From Scatophagus argus (Eukaryota; Chordata; Actinopteri; Scatophagidae), in NCBI RefSeq assembly GCF_020382885.2, contig NC_058508.1, positions 8,176,055-8,240,054 of the forward strand: a stretch of DNA of 64,000 nt, written 5' to 3'. Of the stretch, positions 50,801-63,108 are shown piece by piece. The position numbers and the translations under genes are program-made. The notes below the pieces were generated by a model, which saw only the letters and a program-made list of their open reading frames with translations, was not told the DNA's origin and did no database searches. How positions within the stretch are numbered: position 1 is the first letter of the stretch; each line of letters opens with the position of its first letter.

Positions 50801-53800
50801 GTCATATTCCCTCCCACCAACTAAAGCTTTAGACTTTATTTTTGTAGTTAATGTTATGTAACTCTAAACACTTGGTTTGAGTTTGGGAATCTCCTTCCTA
50901 AAACTTCTCCGTGGTATGAAAACGTAACACAGGACTGAATATTGAACATATTCGGTAAAGCTAATGAGCTGTATGAGGAGGATTCTGAGGATGATTCTTA
51001 ACTATTTGGTGAATCAACGTGTTTTAGACCGTCCCTGCCTGCCTATCGTCCATGTCTTTCACAGGGCTACTCTGCTGTTGAACTGAGACAGATGTGGTGA
51101 TATCTTAACTTTCAGTCTCTGGTACGGGTCAAGTTCCAAAAGCACTGCATCCCATATTTCCCATAATGCAACTTGATAACATCTTTCATCCCCTGTCTGG
51201 TAAACACCCAGCATCTGGACCTGCAGTTTGTAGGCTCCCCCTTAAACTCCACTCCTCCAGTTTGTAATACAATCTCTCTCTGTCAAAAATGTGTAGCACT
51301 CCATTCCAACCCAAGATTACTCAATTGATTTTCCATCAGCCTTTCTTTTCCTCCATCATCTATGATTGAGATCAGATCTAAAAGCATTAGATCGGTCTGC
51401 TGTGGAAGAACCAGCGTGCTCCTTCCATTTCGTGCAGTTCAGCAGATCTTCCATTACACTGTGACGCATGCACATTACAGGCTGCCAGATACTTTTTATC
51501 TGCCTGTGTTTGAATCAGAGGACACTGCATGGTACAAAGTCAGTATCGCCTAGCAACCGAGTGACCTTTCCTATTAACAGTCTGTGATTGTGTCTTTTTC
51601 TGTGTGAATGTGCATGTATGTATAAACTTGCAATAGGCAGGGAAATCCTCAAATTAAAGAAATGTCAGAGCAAATACTGCATGCAGTGAAACAGACGGAC
51701 ACGCACAGTTAGAGCAGCTGTTGTCCCATTTATCAGATTTACCCTGACACATGAGTGAATGATCGTGTCACACGCACATAGATTGATCCTTTCCTCAACT
51801 TTGTCCGCTGTGGGGAGTGACATCTCTCTCTCTCTCTCGTCATCTCTTTGCAGCCACCTGATTACCATACACCACAGAAGCCATCTCACTCCCCTTCTCT
51901 GCATGTTGCTTTTGCCTGTACCCAGGGGAAGATGTCAGTACTGCCCACTAAGCAAACATTTCGCTGTCTCTTCTCTCTCAAGCATGGACACACCCATTGC
52001 AGTCTTTCTGCACATAAAATGCAGCACAGTGGGGTGAGATGCCTTGCTCCAGGGTGTATCAGTGATTTGTGTCACCACACTGGGACCCAGGGGCCTAGCG
52101 GCACCAGACAACATCTACCACAGATAGCTTGGCTTGGATAAAAACAAAATCTGAATGGAGAAGAATAAACAAAAGCGTGAAAGAGTGATGAAAGGGCAAA
52201 CTTACCCGTCAGGTCCACAGTGATTGGTCCAGGAGCCTCGTCACAAAGCAGGGTCAGCCTGGTTACCTGGACGTTAGGCACAGAGAGGTCTGGGGAGGAA
52301 AAGCAGAGGTTATCTTCATTCACTCTCTAATTTATTTGTGTGGTTTTTGTGTTTTAAAGGCAGAGTTTTACGTTTTGGAAAATTCTTTTATTTGCCTTCA
52401 TGCAGGTTCAGACGAGAAAATTGATTCCACGCTAATCTCTGCCCTTTATGGAGCCAGAAGATGATTAGCTTAGCTTAGCTTAGCTTAGCATAAAGACAAG
52501 GAGCAGAGGGAAACGATGGGAAAGAGCCTACAGACATGCTAACGGCTTCGTACATATACAGACACTGGGACCCGATGGACCTGATGAAAAGTCATAGGAT
52601 TGCCAAAGGTATCATCCATTGAGTAGGTACTGAGACTTTTCACTAAGAACCACAAATGTCAATATGCTATAGACGTAATGCTGAAATGGCAAAACAAGTT
52701 GTACTAAATATACAGAAATCCATAAATTATCACAGGCTTCGCACATTTCAGTAATTGCAGACAAAAGCGAAGATGCAAAACTAGAATTATGAGCTGACAT
52801 CAGAATTCGGTGTGGACAACTTAGAAGATAAATGGTCTGTCCTCTCCTCCCCTCACTGCTTTTCCTTTCTCTCACTACAGCTTTTCCCACTGTATTAAAT
52901 GTTATTAGATGTAGATGAGGTGGTGTTGAGTTACAGCAGCGTGGGAGTCAGAGCTACTGATATCAGCTGTCATGGCCCAGCTGCTGGATTAGAGCTGCTG
53001 AGGCAAGCAGGTCTGTCCCAGTGTGTGTGTGTGTGTGTGTGTGTCTGATCAGAACTTGATGACTGGAACTATGCACCAAGTCGTCATACGGAGATACGGA
53101 GCCAATGGTATTATTAAAGTCACGGCAACAGTGGATACAAGGGTGAATCACCAGATCTTCAGGTAAACAACACACCTGCTGTAATTGGTCCCATCCCCAG
53201 CAGGGTCTGCTTGTACTTCACCAGACTCTCGTCATCTTTGTCCAGTTCCTGAATTTCCTCCAAAGACTTCTGTGCTGGAGGATTGTAGTTTAGGTTTCTC
53301 TCCTCCTCAATCGACAAATCCTTCTTGTCGGCCAGTAGACCTTCCGGAAAGAAGGGAAAATTAAATTAAAAAGGCATGCTTTTACACGTCACAGCGTGCG
53401 TAGGTGGTTTTCCGGGGAAGTTCCCAACCTTCTTCGATGTCTCACATAGCCCCACACTCTGCATCGGTCCTATTACCACTTGTGGAGACAGAAGCTGGAT
53501 GTTTAAGTACTCTTTTAACGAACTGTTGCAATATTTTATGGCATTACTTTAACTGTGTCACTTAACTGTTACTTTTATCACCATTATTTTTACAGTTTCA
53601 GTGAAAGTAGGCTAAATATCAGAAATGTGTGTAATGGCACACAGTTCATCAGCACCACAGATTACAACTCCAAAATGAAATTGACTTAAACTAAAACAGC
53701 TTTCACAAAACAAAAGGACTGAGTTTAGCCTTAAGTCTTTCTTCATATTCTACTCCACAACAGAAGCATCCTGTGATTAGACATCAGGGAATATTTCACA

Positions 53801-55265
53801 CGTAGGCCAGCATACCACAGTGACATATGCTCAGTTGTATGGAATGGAAAGATTTTAAGCTTAGAAGAAGCTTTTGTTCTAACTTCTGTTCGACAAAACA
53901 GTTTATCAAATAATAAAAATTTGTCTCTGACAGTCACTTGGAAAATGCAAAGAAGGAAAAGGCAAATAACATTTGCACCATAGCTCATCTGCAGAAAATA
54001 TTTCTGTTCCATTTCAGTGACTGAAAACTCAACCAGCACAGGCAGGATTGCTTTACTGTCTGGGATAAGATCCATACTACCCTATGTAGGGCAGCTCCAG
54101 CCATCCGGGGTCTGATTTCATCAGGGATTTTGATTCAATATTGAGTTTTACAGACATTCGATAATGTGTTCTGCAAGCTGAAATTTCATTTTAGCATCTC
54201 TACCTCATCCGCACCTCCAGAGAGTGACTACTTGCAGGCTTACAAAAGCTGAAATTATTTGGGTCGACAAAACCACAGTTGACAGCATTCAGCAAAACAC
54301 AGCAGTGTTAGCAACAAGCATTTTTGCAAAACTGTCAGCATGTTAACAAAACAGGAGGCAGCAAATTTTCAATTCCTGGGTGAGACATTTATACCCAATA
54401 AATGGGCTCTTATTTATACACCAATATACACACTGAAAATGGTGATCAGACATTTTCATGTGGTATGAACAAACATATGTCAGCAATTCAGTTCGTCATA
54501 GTTGCAGTGAAAATGCACTGACTTCATGACTGCACTACAAGCTTAGCATGGACAATAAGAAGAAGAATCAGCTTTATTGGCAGTATATATACTTTTACAT
54601 ACATACACTGAATTTGTCTTTTGCTGTTAACCCATCCTTGGTTGAACACACATGCAACACATGCAAATTACATGCAGTGAAACACACAGGAGCAGTGGGC
54701 TGCCACTGACAGGCAAGCAGGGAGTAAATTGGGTGTTAAGTGCCTTGGTGGGTCATGATGTGAACTTTCATAAATATTCTCAATAAACAAACAAACAAAC
54801 TCAGGAATTTTCAAGTCTTTCAAGACATTCATGCTTCTTGCATGTTGTCATGAGTTTGTGTGCTGTGCATGAAAACTCAGCTATAGACTCGTTGGTGGTT
54901 GTGAAAGAACTTCATTAATCACATGCTTTACCTTTTAATGCTCAAGGGGAGAGACATTCTGTTCTCTCATCAACTCACAAGGACAGCACACACACTAAAC
55001 ACAGTTAGATTTCACACAATAAAAGATTTTCATGACTGCCAGCACAGCACAATGCATAACTCCAGACTCCAATTATGTGGAGTACAGCACACACACACAC
55101 GCACACACGCAGACATGAACTGTACTGTGGGCATCTATTTACTGTGGTGTAACAGGTTTGTGTAATAACCTCCGGTTCTGTTTTTACTGTTCATAATGAG
55201 ACAGCTCAGTGTACTCAGAGCTGTGTGCAGACGTAATTGGCTGACACACAGAGTACACAAATGTT

Positions 55266-55304
<39 letters not shown>

Positions 55305-55416
55305 TAGTCAACAACATACCCACCAAACCTAAATCTAAATGCACAGACAGGCAATGTAACTGATTCTGTAAACATAAGAAGAAATCAAACGCCTTAAATA
55401 GGGCCATAACAACCCA

Positions 55417-55455
<39 letters not shown>

Positions 55456-55667
55456 CAGTTCTTCAGGTGTGCCTGTGCTCTCTTCTGTGCTTACAACAGC
55501 ACCCCACCCAGTCAGGACTAAACCCGCCTGCCTTCTCCCGTCACCATGGCAACCCTTTCAACTCCCCTTGCAGTGACATCACCTTCGCTGTGGCTGTTTT
55601 ATATGACTGGATATACACAGTGGAGTATTTATTTTCACTTGCAAAACACACACACACACACAGGGAG

Positions 55668-55699
<32 letters not shown>

Positions 55700-58600
55700 G
55701 AGAAAAGTATGTTTGCAACTTCTTGGTTGTAGATTTACTTAAATCAGTATTTAGTACATTTCATCTCAGACTGTTTTTATAATACAGGCTTTTTACTGTG
55801 AAGGTTTTGCTTAAAAAATGATCATGTCTGATTTATTTCTCCTGTTTAAATCTACATAGATTTTTGGATGATTTACAGGGTTTTGTGTCCATATAGCAGA
55901 ACACTGAAAAACTGAAAAAAAAACACATAGTGTACAATTTTCAATTTACAGTTTCCAGTACAAGTGCATTTTTCACATCTATACGTAAGTAGCAAAATCA
56001 GCAAATAAATTAAAAAGTGGACTTTTTCCACATTGTCCTGCTGTCTTCAATTTTGAAGAGACCCTTAAAATGTTCTTTAGACAATAATGTTCTACATATT
56101 TCATTTATCAAAAATTCATACAATGTGAAATGCCATAAATTAGGCAAACCTATTAAATCTGCTTATTTTATGTATTACGGAAAATTGTTGTCTCAGAGAT
56201 CTCAGAGAAACGTGAGGAAGTATGGCACCATCACTCATCAAATATCAAATCAAATATCCTAAGTGTCTCATTGACAGAAATTAATCGTAGAAACAAGTTG
56301 CTGATTTAAAAAAAAAAAAAAATGTTTAAACACAAAAACGTTGATTTCTCCTTCTTCCTTATGCACATACAAACACGCACATTTAACTCTGCACTATGTC
56401 AGATACAGCGCATGACTTCATAAATGATTCACCCAGTCATATTTTCCTATTAAACTCTGCTGCCAACCCCCACATGAGCGTGTGCGTCCACATATGCACA
56501 TAAAACAGCAGCGGAAAATGTGCTTCTGAGCTGCTAATAAGACAAGTTTCCCTGACATCTGAGGCTCCTCTTTGATCTCTGGACTGCTGACCTGTCACAG
56601 TAACCGTATCAATTAATATTTATTTGAAAAGGCAGGGTTTGGTTCACAGAGATTGCGTCTCTTGTACGAGTGAGTGTTTTAATATGAATTTCTTTCAAAG
56701 CAGTAGCATGTGGTAACAGAAACCTGTCAGCCTTCTCATTTCTTTTACCATGAGTTACACTGAGTCTGCATGAATTTGATGTACAGACTGATGTTTAGGC
56801 TATTTTTGGAAAAAGTATGGATATTACATGCAAATTTAGTCTCCTAATGTGATGACCTGAAATGGTTTCTGTAACATTTTGCACATGGAGCCCCTTATTA
56901 AGATGTAATTTTAAAAAGCTTATTAAGAGCTTTTTCTACAATCTGTGAAAATTCCTCCTCATCCTGCATCATTCAGTAAGTTTTATGAGTTACAGTTTTT
57001 TTTTCATTGCCCAAACTTGAAAAAGCAGCAGAATTAAGCCAAAACACATGGTTCTAAAACCCTCCATATTGTGTGAATCTGGTGTTAGAAACAAGCTAAC
57101 ACTAGCAAAAAGCCAGCAGTGTGCATGCGTGTCTGTTCTTGTACATGTATTGGTGTGTGTGTGTGTGTGTGTGTATGTCTGTGGTCATACAACTGTTTCA
57201 GCCCCCATCTGTGATGTGATATTAACTTGTGGATTTTTTTTTGATGGCCATGCCACTGACCCATTGCCCCTGTAGTTTCTGAAAGCATCTTCTGCAACAT
57301 TTTACATCCCTGCTGTGAAATGTGCCCTACAAGTGTCGCAAGAGAAATGTGAGTAGAGGTGTGTTTCCAAAGACAGAAGCTATTGGGAAACAAAAAAATG
57401 AAGAAAAATATATACATATGAAACAGCGCCAAGACACTGTCACTGTCATGTAATAAAGACATCATCACTGCGTCATTAAGTCCGTGTTTATATTATTCAT
57501 GTGCATGCAGTGCACTCTGGATGCTGTGTGAGTGCCACAACCTAATAGTCAAATTTCTGAATGGATTTGGCATTTTTGCTGTAGCTAACTATTAGTATGT
57601 GTCAGCAGGGGAAGCCAACATAGCTTAGTGGGAAAATCTATAAACAGTCATTTGACTTGACCAACCATAGCATAAAAAGTGCAACTACTACAAGCACGGA
57701 CAATTTCATTTAAAATGTCTATCAAAACAAATGTTTACATATCTCAATGTGCTTCGTCAGGTTGGACGGTGAATTTGAAGTTTGCAGGCGGTGAACAGAC
57801 CAAATATTTTAATCAATATGAATTGTTCTTCATTTAAACAATCTCAAACATGGATTTCAGATAAGGAAATGACCATTGCAATTTAGAAAAGGGGATGAGT
57901 TCATTTACAGTGAATTTTAAGATGTTATTAGTTGGAGACCAAGTGTAATTAAACAATATGACTGTACTCTGTTATTAGAAAATAGGCTGCAGTTATTATT
58001 GCATACCTAAAAATGCTAACAGTATTTTCCTGTTCTCAGCAGAGCAGATGGCAGGCAGCAGAGACTAGAACACTCATTACAACCATAAGAGACTTGACTT
58101 GCACTTGGGAGCACTGCTGCTTTAAAGTAACAAATGAACAGGAACTCTCTAGTTACCCGTCACCTACCAAGTTTTTTCCCTCGTCAAATCTTTTTTTTTT
58201 TTTGAAAATATTACAGAGGATCATCAACCAGTATGTGCACAAGCACAACACTCAGACTGACTGTTCATCTGTTTATATAGCTAAACCAACATGCTTAGTG
58301 AAAATCAACACAGCAATCTGTTTGGCAGGCAAAAGGTGGCTTCAGGGGAGGAAGGATTCAACACACACACAGTGAACGTAGTCGCAAACATCTCAATCCA
58401 AAATGTGATAATTGTATTGTATCTGTATACACTTTGCATCCTTGGTAAAGAGGGAAAAATCCAGTGACTTTGGATCAGGGGTGTCACAATATACTGGAAT
58501 TGACAATAACTGTGATGTTAAAAACTAACTTGTTGATATTGTGTTAACAATACACTTGAGTTTAATTCAATTGCCTAAAGAGATAGATATGAAACAAAAT

Positions 58601-61600
58601 AATAATCTTTGCACTTTCTTGCAAAGGGTTAAATTGACAGCAGCTAGTCTGGCTCTGTTTAAAGGCAACAAATGTTTCCTAATGACTTTAAAGAACAACC
58701 TCTCATCACTGTTATTATTATTAAGAGTGGAGTGGATCTTCTCATCTAATTCTCCGCTAAACAACAAGTAATTGTAATTCCCTTTGCATGTCAAGTGCAC
58801 ATAATTCTGGTGTTCATGTGCAGGATGGAAGCTTCGAGATGGAAGTGGAAGGAAGAAAAACTCTTTTGACATTTATTGCCGCTACTGTATTATTAATGGG
58901 GGATCATCTCACAAACTGAACAGGAAATGTTTAACATCATCCAAACTAAACAAAGTTAAACCGTTTTTTCTCTTCCTCTGCTTTAATAATTGCTTCCTGT
59001 CTGCGTTCTCTTCCCTTAACCCAGATAACTGCTCACTGTGTCAGGAAAACACTTTCTCCTCACTATGTGTGTGTCTACTACATGTGTGTGTGAGAGAGAG
59101 AGAGAGAGCATGTTTGTGTGTGTGTGTGTGTGTGTGCAGTAAACGTTGATTTGCTGTTTTTTATAGCCCTTTGAGGCCCGCTGTCATTGCACTGTTCTAA
59201 TACTATAACGAGACCTCTGGGACACTGAAACACACACACATACAAATGGTCACACACACACACACACACACACAGAGAGAGAGCAGAAGATAAAGAGGAA
59301 TCTTTCAGTGCTTTGAAAACAACAGCTTTTACAATGAAGGAAAAGGCAATAAAGGAATAATGACCGACATAACAGCATTACGGCGGGCCGTGTGAGCCCG
59401 GTTTGCTTCAGTCTCCGAGGCTGCTGTCAGTGCGTGGCCTTTTCAGACACAACACGAACAGAATCGACTTGTCACCTGCAAGGTTTACACGTAAGGCTGC
59501 AGACACCTGGAGACCCTCATAATTCTTCTCCATGCTGATAAAAGGCTGACACATGACAAACAAGATACCAGCTGCTGATACCAGCTGCTGATATTTACCA
59601 TGCTAAGGACATGTCATGACTGACAATGCAGCTTGTGTAGTGAACTGAATTACTGACACTTTCGCAGTCAAATGCTTTGCATGTATTGTTACACTCATCA
59701 ACAGCGATTAGAGTATGATACAGCTTTATCACCTAAAATTTTACTCTTTTCTTTTTTAAAACCTATGCTTGAATGTGTTTGGTGTGGAAGAACCTGACTG
59801 GCCCACACAGAGCCCTGACCTCAACCCCATCCAACACCTTTGGGATGAACTGGCTGAACACTGTGGGTGCTTTTAGACAGCAGAGACCACGGCTAAATAT
59901 TTGAGTATGGATGAAACTAAGTTACAATGACACATGCACCTGCGTTGCTGTGCTTCTTAATTTTCATGAAAGTTGCTATTTTTTCTGCTCTCACAAAGTA
60001 GTCATTGTTTGACTTCACTGAAATCACAAAGAGTTCGGTTTCTAAGAGCAACTGCTGTAGTGAAATTTGTTTTAGCATATGGAAGTCAAGCCTAGGAATT
60101 TCATTTCTTCACAAAGAACAATGAGAGGAATTGTGAACCAGAGATTGCATGGAATTAAAGAAGCTCTAGAGGAACATAATGTAGTGATAGCAGGACCTCA
60201 GCTCTCCACAGACCCAAATCAAAGTGAATGTACATCAGCAAGCACACACACACACATGCACACGGTAATATGTCCCCAGCTGCTCTGTCAGCCTTGTTGA
60301 GACAGCAGGTTGTCTAATTGACTGACTTGATTGGTCTCGTATGTGTCTGCTCTCCCGTACAACCTCATTTGTCACTACCAGCGCAGAAAAAAGTAGGAGG
60401 GATGATATGAGAAGCTGATACGGCGTGGCTTCTTAAACACATCTGACAAGCTGGCTGTGCGTGTGTGTTTGTGTGTGCGCAGACGCGAATAATAGAAGCA
60501 AGCGGGTAAAGAAAGAATAGAGGGAATAAAATACAGGAAGGAATGGATTAGAGATTGAAGTATTGAGATTGTGTCATTTAATCTGACAGCAGGAGAGAGA
60601 GAGAGAGAGAGAATGACAAGGGACAGAGCGAAGACAAAAGGAGTGAAGTAAAGAAAGAAAGCCGGAGGTAAGGCGAGAGAAGATGAGAAAGAGACAGGAA
60701 GGAAACATCAATCCTGTTCTGGCTCAAAAAAAAAAAAAAAAAAAAAACACTGGGGGAGAGATTAGAGAAGAAGAGAGGGATGGGGAGTCAGAAAATGCAG
60801 AGAAAATGAGTCAGAAAAAAAGGAGAGAAAAGGATTTCAATTAGCCTGTTTGAACGCTCGCTGCTCGCTGCCTGCACTCTGTGTTTGCTGATTGACAGCT
60901 CATGAAGAGAGTTCTGCCACATGGGCCTCACCCACTCTCTCTCTACCACACGCACACGCACACACGCACACACACACACACACACACACACTTTGTGAAA
61001 CATCCCGAGCTACTCTCATTTCTTTCCTGGAAACAGCTGCTGACAGAACATGTCGATCTCAAACGCCAACATTTCCCTTTGTTTCCTTTCTTTTAGTTTA
61101 CCCCCTCCTCCTCCTCCCTCTTCTCCTCATCTTCCACCTACTCTCGTCTAACCTTTTCCACTTATCCTCCTCCTGCTTTCTTTATAACTTCACCTCCTCA
61201 TCTTCTTCCTGTTCTTTACCTATTTGCATCTCCCAAACCTCTTTACCTCTCTGTTTCTTGCCCTCCTTCCTCCTCGCTTCGTCGTTTAGCTCTCTACTCT
61301 CGCCATTTATCTTCCACTCAGTCACCTCCCACGTTCCTATCAAAATCTCTTCCTCCTCCTCGTTTTTCAAAATTCAATCTCAGCCAAGTGTTTTTGACAA
61401 GATTCTGTGTGTCATAGCCACTGAAACCTATGCAGCCACAGCAAAAATCCCTTAAATTCCCTGCACACAATTTGTCCTTGCGTGAAGCTGCAATTGCATA
61501 TTTGGACTGATTCAGTGCTTCAAAAGTGCCTCTCCGAGATGTTTAACAAATGAATGTGTGGTTGAACTTTATGGAGTTGGAACTGAAGTGGTAAATCTGC

Positions 61601-62402
61601 AGCAGAAACAGACTGAAAGCTGTGACATGAGGATCTATGGTTGGTGACTACTTAAATCTGGACTGGAGCAGAGCGATCAGTTCAAATTGCTGTTTGAAAT
61701 TCATTTAATACAACAGATTATTCATGGACACCTTTAAATGAACTTTAACTTCCACTTCCTAGAGCCTCATGTTGACATGACCTCTCATTTTCATCAGTTT
61801 CCTTTTTCATCTCACAAAACACACACTCCCATAAACACACCTGTGCGAGGGGAAACCCCAGGACTGATCTACCGTCCATAACTGCTCAGCACTACTGCAG
61901 TGTAGTGAACGCACACACACACACACAAATAAAGCGAGGTACCTTGCCCTGCAGTACTGTTGCAAATACAAAAGCAAAAAACACTGTAACAGCAGACAGT
62001 GGTAACATTATTTGACTCGTGCCGTGTTATCACACACACACACACACACACACAGAGAAGGTGAGTTTTCACAATGTGACCGTGTTCACAGATTTTTGTC
62101 CCCACAACATGAGTAATACACCTTGACGCACACCACACACACCAACACGGACACGTACCCTTTTGTGTGAGTGTGTATGTATATATGTGGGCAGAAACAT
62201 AATTACAAAAGCTTGCAACACACACGCACAGACAAACACTCACACACACACACGCAAGAGACAGTGTAGGATGTGATCAATAGCTATTGATCTGCCACCT
62301 TTGGCTTGTCTTGGCAGCGTTTCACATTAGACATAAAAATGTCCACACCCGTCAGCATAAAGACATATGGCACACAGTCACACACACAGATCTGAGTGCA
62401 TG

Positions 62403-62433
<31 letters not shown>

Positions 62434-62733
62434 GAACACACACATAGGCACACACATGCACAATTTTAATGTAATATCTATATTATGAATCCATTAAAAC
62501 AAACATCATAAAACAGATTCATGAACAGTGGAATAACTTTAATCACTGAAGTTATACTAACATAATAGAATGCACACACATGCATGCACATACACACACA
62601 CATACACACACATACATACACACACACACACACACACAGACACTCTTCTAAAGCCCTCACCTCTGTAGCACATAGTTAGCCACAGCAGCTCCAGCACCTG
62701 ACCCCCAAACTCACACACGTCCACTCCCAGCAT
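41866..62733 (-). CDS. arhgdig: Rho GDP-dissociation inhibitor gamma (RhoGDI3)
   Basis: RhoGDI3 extracts prenylated Rho GTPases such as RhoB and RhoG from membranes and, unlike RhoGDI1 and 2, is itself membrane- or Golgi-associated through its N-terminus. Six coding exons, 62661-62733, 53176-53340, 52206-52289, 45212-45288, 43417-43480 and 41866-42062, join in frame to 219 residues (human 225). Exon 1 encodes the hydrophobic N-terminus [19 protein letters not shown] that is specific to the gamma form. Exon 2 has the Rho-binding arm ([27 protein letters not shown]). The immunoglobulin-like domain holds [27 protein letters not shown] and [14 protein letters not shown], and ends [12 protein letters not shown]. 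The usual two final residues (KD) after DW are replaced by N and a stop. VQVTRLTLL also supports ARHGDIG over ARHGDIA. Introns 1 (9.3 kb) and 3 (6.9 kb) are very long. Confidence 0.94.
42300..42430. repeat. Probable interspersed repeat fragment in arhgdig intron 5
   Basis: GCTACATTAGCATCTACTAGCATAACAGC followed by TGTGGGTAATGTAGTCGCCAG resembles a teleost repeat; the quoted parts are separate blocks. It also carries a partial ZNF143-like core, which is not in a promoter. Confidence 0.45.
43800..45211. other. arhgdig intron 4, main part
   Basis: No exon is seen. It contains the repeat at 44430-44860. The remaining sequence is AT-rich, without recognised structure. Confidence 0.5.
44430..44860 (+). 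repeat. Interspersed teleost repeat (GGACCAAAGTGG family), copy 1
   Basis: It holds TTTCACGGCAATCCAGCCAA, CTCATGCTGGCGCTACA, AAGTCAGGGGATCAGAG and GGACCAAAGTGGTTGACTGA, blocks of a dispersed repeat I know from many fish genomes. The arrangement includes both orientations, so it may be a composite of two insertions. Confidence 0.6.
45289..52205. other. arhgdig intron 3 (6.9 kb)
   Basis: A long intron without detectable exons of other genes. It contains a repeat copy at 47270-47560, poly-A and T-rich runs, and several open frames of 60-130 codons with no recognised domains. Confidence 0.6.
47270..47560 (+). repeat. Interspersed teleost repeat (GGACCAAAGTGG family), copy 2, truncated
   Basis: It holds CATGGTGACAATGCTGACTG, GTTTAGCAGCAAACATGTTC, AACTGGAACAGCTGAACCTG, GGGGAACGTGAACATT and AAATTTCATGGCAATTTAG, in the order of the family seen at 44430-44860. 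It lacks the 3' GGACCAAAGTGG block. Confidence 0.65.
52345..52530 (+). repeat. Interspersed teleost repeat, copy 2 of 2
   Basis: TTCAGACGAGAAAATTGATT, then GGAGCCAGAAGATGATTAGC, then four TTAGC units (about 52468-52489), then ATAAAGACAAGGAGCAGAGG. This matches the 38425-38645 family. It lies in arhgdig intron 2, just outside exon 3. Confidence 0.7.
54555..54765 (+). repeat. Interspersed repeat fragment (AATCAGCTTTATTGGC type)
   Basis: GAAGAATCAGCTTTATTGGC, TACATACACTGAATTTGTCT and GGGAGTAAATTGGGTGTTAA with GTGCCTTGGT follow the order of a known dispersed fish repeat. Confidence 0.6.
55269..55453. repeat. Two (CA)n microsatellites
   Basis: CA runs at 55269-55302 and 55418-55453, separated by about 115 bp of unique sequence. 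Confidence 0.9.
55649..55700. repeat. Compound (CA)n-(GA)n microsatellite
   Basis: A CA run at 55649-55662 is followed by an A-rich bridge and a GA run at 55674-55699. Confidence 0.9.
57151..57174. repeat. (GT)n microsatellite
   Basis: About 11 GT units in arhgdig intron 1. Confidence 0.9.
59760..59870 (+). mobile_element. Tc1-type DNA transposon remnant
   Basis: In one frame the sequence reads [20 protein letters not shown], then HLWDELAEH. This is the C-terminal transposase block SPDLNPIEHLWD of Tc1-type elements, where E is the third catalytic residue. Here E is Q. Only about 30 codons remain before similarity ends, and no terminal repeats are seen, so the piece is dead. Confidence 0.75.
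60726..60747 (+). repeat. Poly-A run of about 22
   Basis: A homopolymer in a purine-rich stretch (60580-60790) that also has a GA run near 60593-60612. It could be a retroposon tail, but I recognise no element upstream. Confidence 0.85.
60945..60992. repeat. (CA)n microsatellite with CG interruptions
   Basis: Alternating CACACG and CACACA blocks. They are followed by CT-rich sequence up to about 61370, which keeps frames open without being coding. Confidence 0.9.
61908..62640. repeat. Cluster of (CA)n microsatellites upstream of arhgdig exon 2 side
   Basis: CA runs at about 61909-61927, 62030-62054, 62403-62430 and 62571-62640, the last mixed with CATA and GCA units. The last run ends only about 20 bp from the exon 1 donor of arhgdig. 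Confidence 0.9.
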
Positions 62734-63038
62734 GGTGCCTCTCTGCGGGGGCTGCACCCTGTGCGACGGCTGGCAGGAGAAGAACCAGAGAACTGGGGAA
62801 CCTCCACAGGTAGCAACAAAGTAGCAGAGCAGGGACGGATTAAGGAGGACAGCATCCACACAAAGTATTGGAATGGAAAGAAAAGGGGGTCAGACGAGCA
62901 TCTCCTCCCCAGGGGAAAAGAAAAAAAATGTAGTTGGAGGGGTTGAAGGGGAAGAGGAAAAGGTCTGCCGTGAGAGAGACAGAGGCAGAGAGGCAGGGAG
63001 GGTATCCTTGGGTGTGGGTGTGGATGTGATGGGGATGT

Positions 63039-63108
<70 letters not shown>

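Larger units (their letters stand above)
53341..62660. other. arhgdig intron 1 (9.3 kb)
   Basis: The longest intron in the window. It carries a repeat at 54555-54765, a Tc1 remnant at about 59760-59870 and many CA, GT and GA microsatellites. No additional coding exon is convincing. Exon 1 joins exon 2 in frame (R-G-LLADKK, like human R-V-LLADKE), so nothing needs to be inserted. Confidence 0.65.

Noticed and set aside
60892-61455. 187-codon open frame on the plus strand
   Set aside because: It is kept open by (CA)n and CT-rich low-complexity DNA; the translation is Ser/Leu/Phe-rich without any domain.
41866-62733. Assignment as arhgdia instead of arhgdig
   Set aside because: The hydrophobic N-terminus [19 protein letters not shown] and VQVTRLTLL are features of the gamma form, and neighbours fit 16p13.3; RhoGDI1 starts with an acidic, non-hydrophobic N-terminus.
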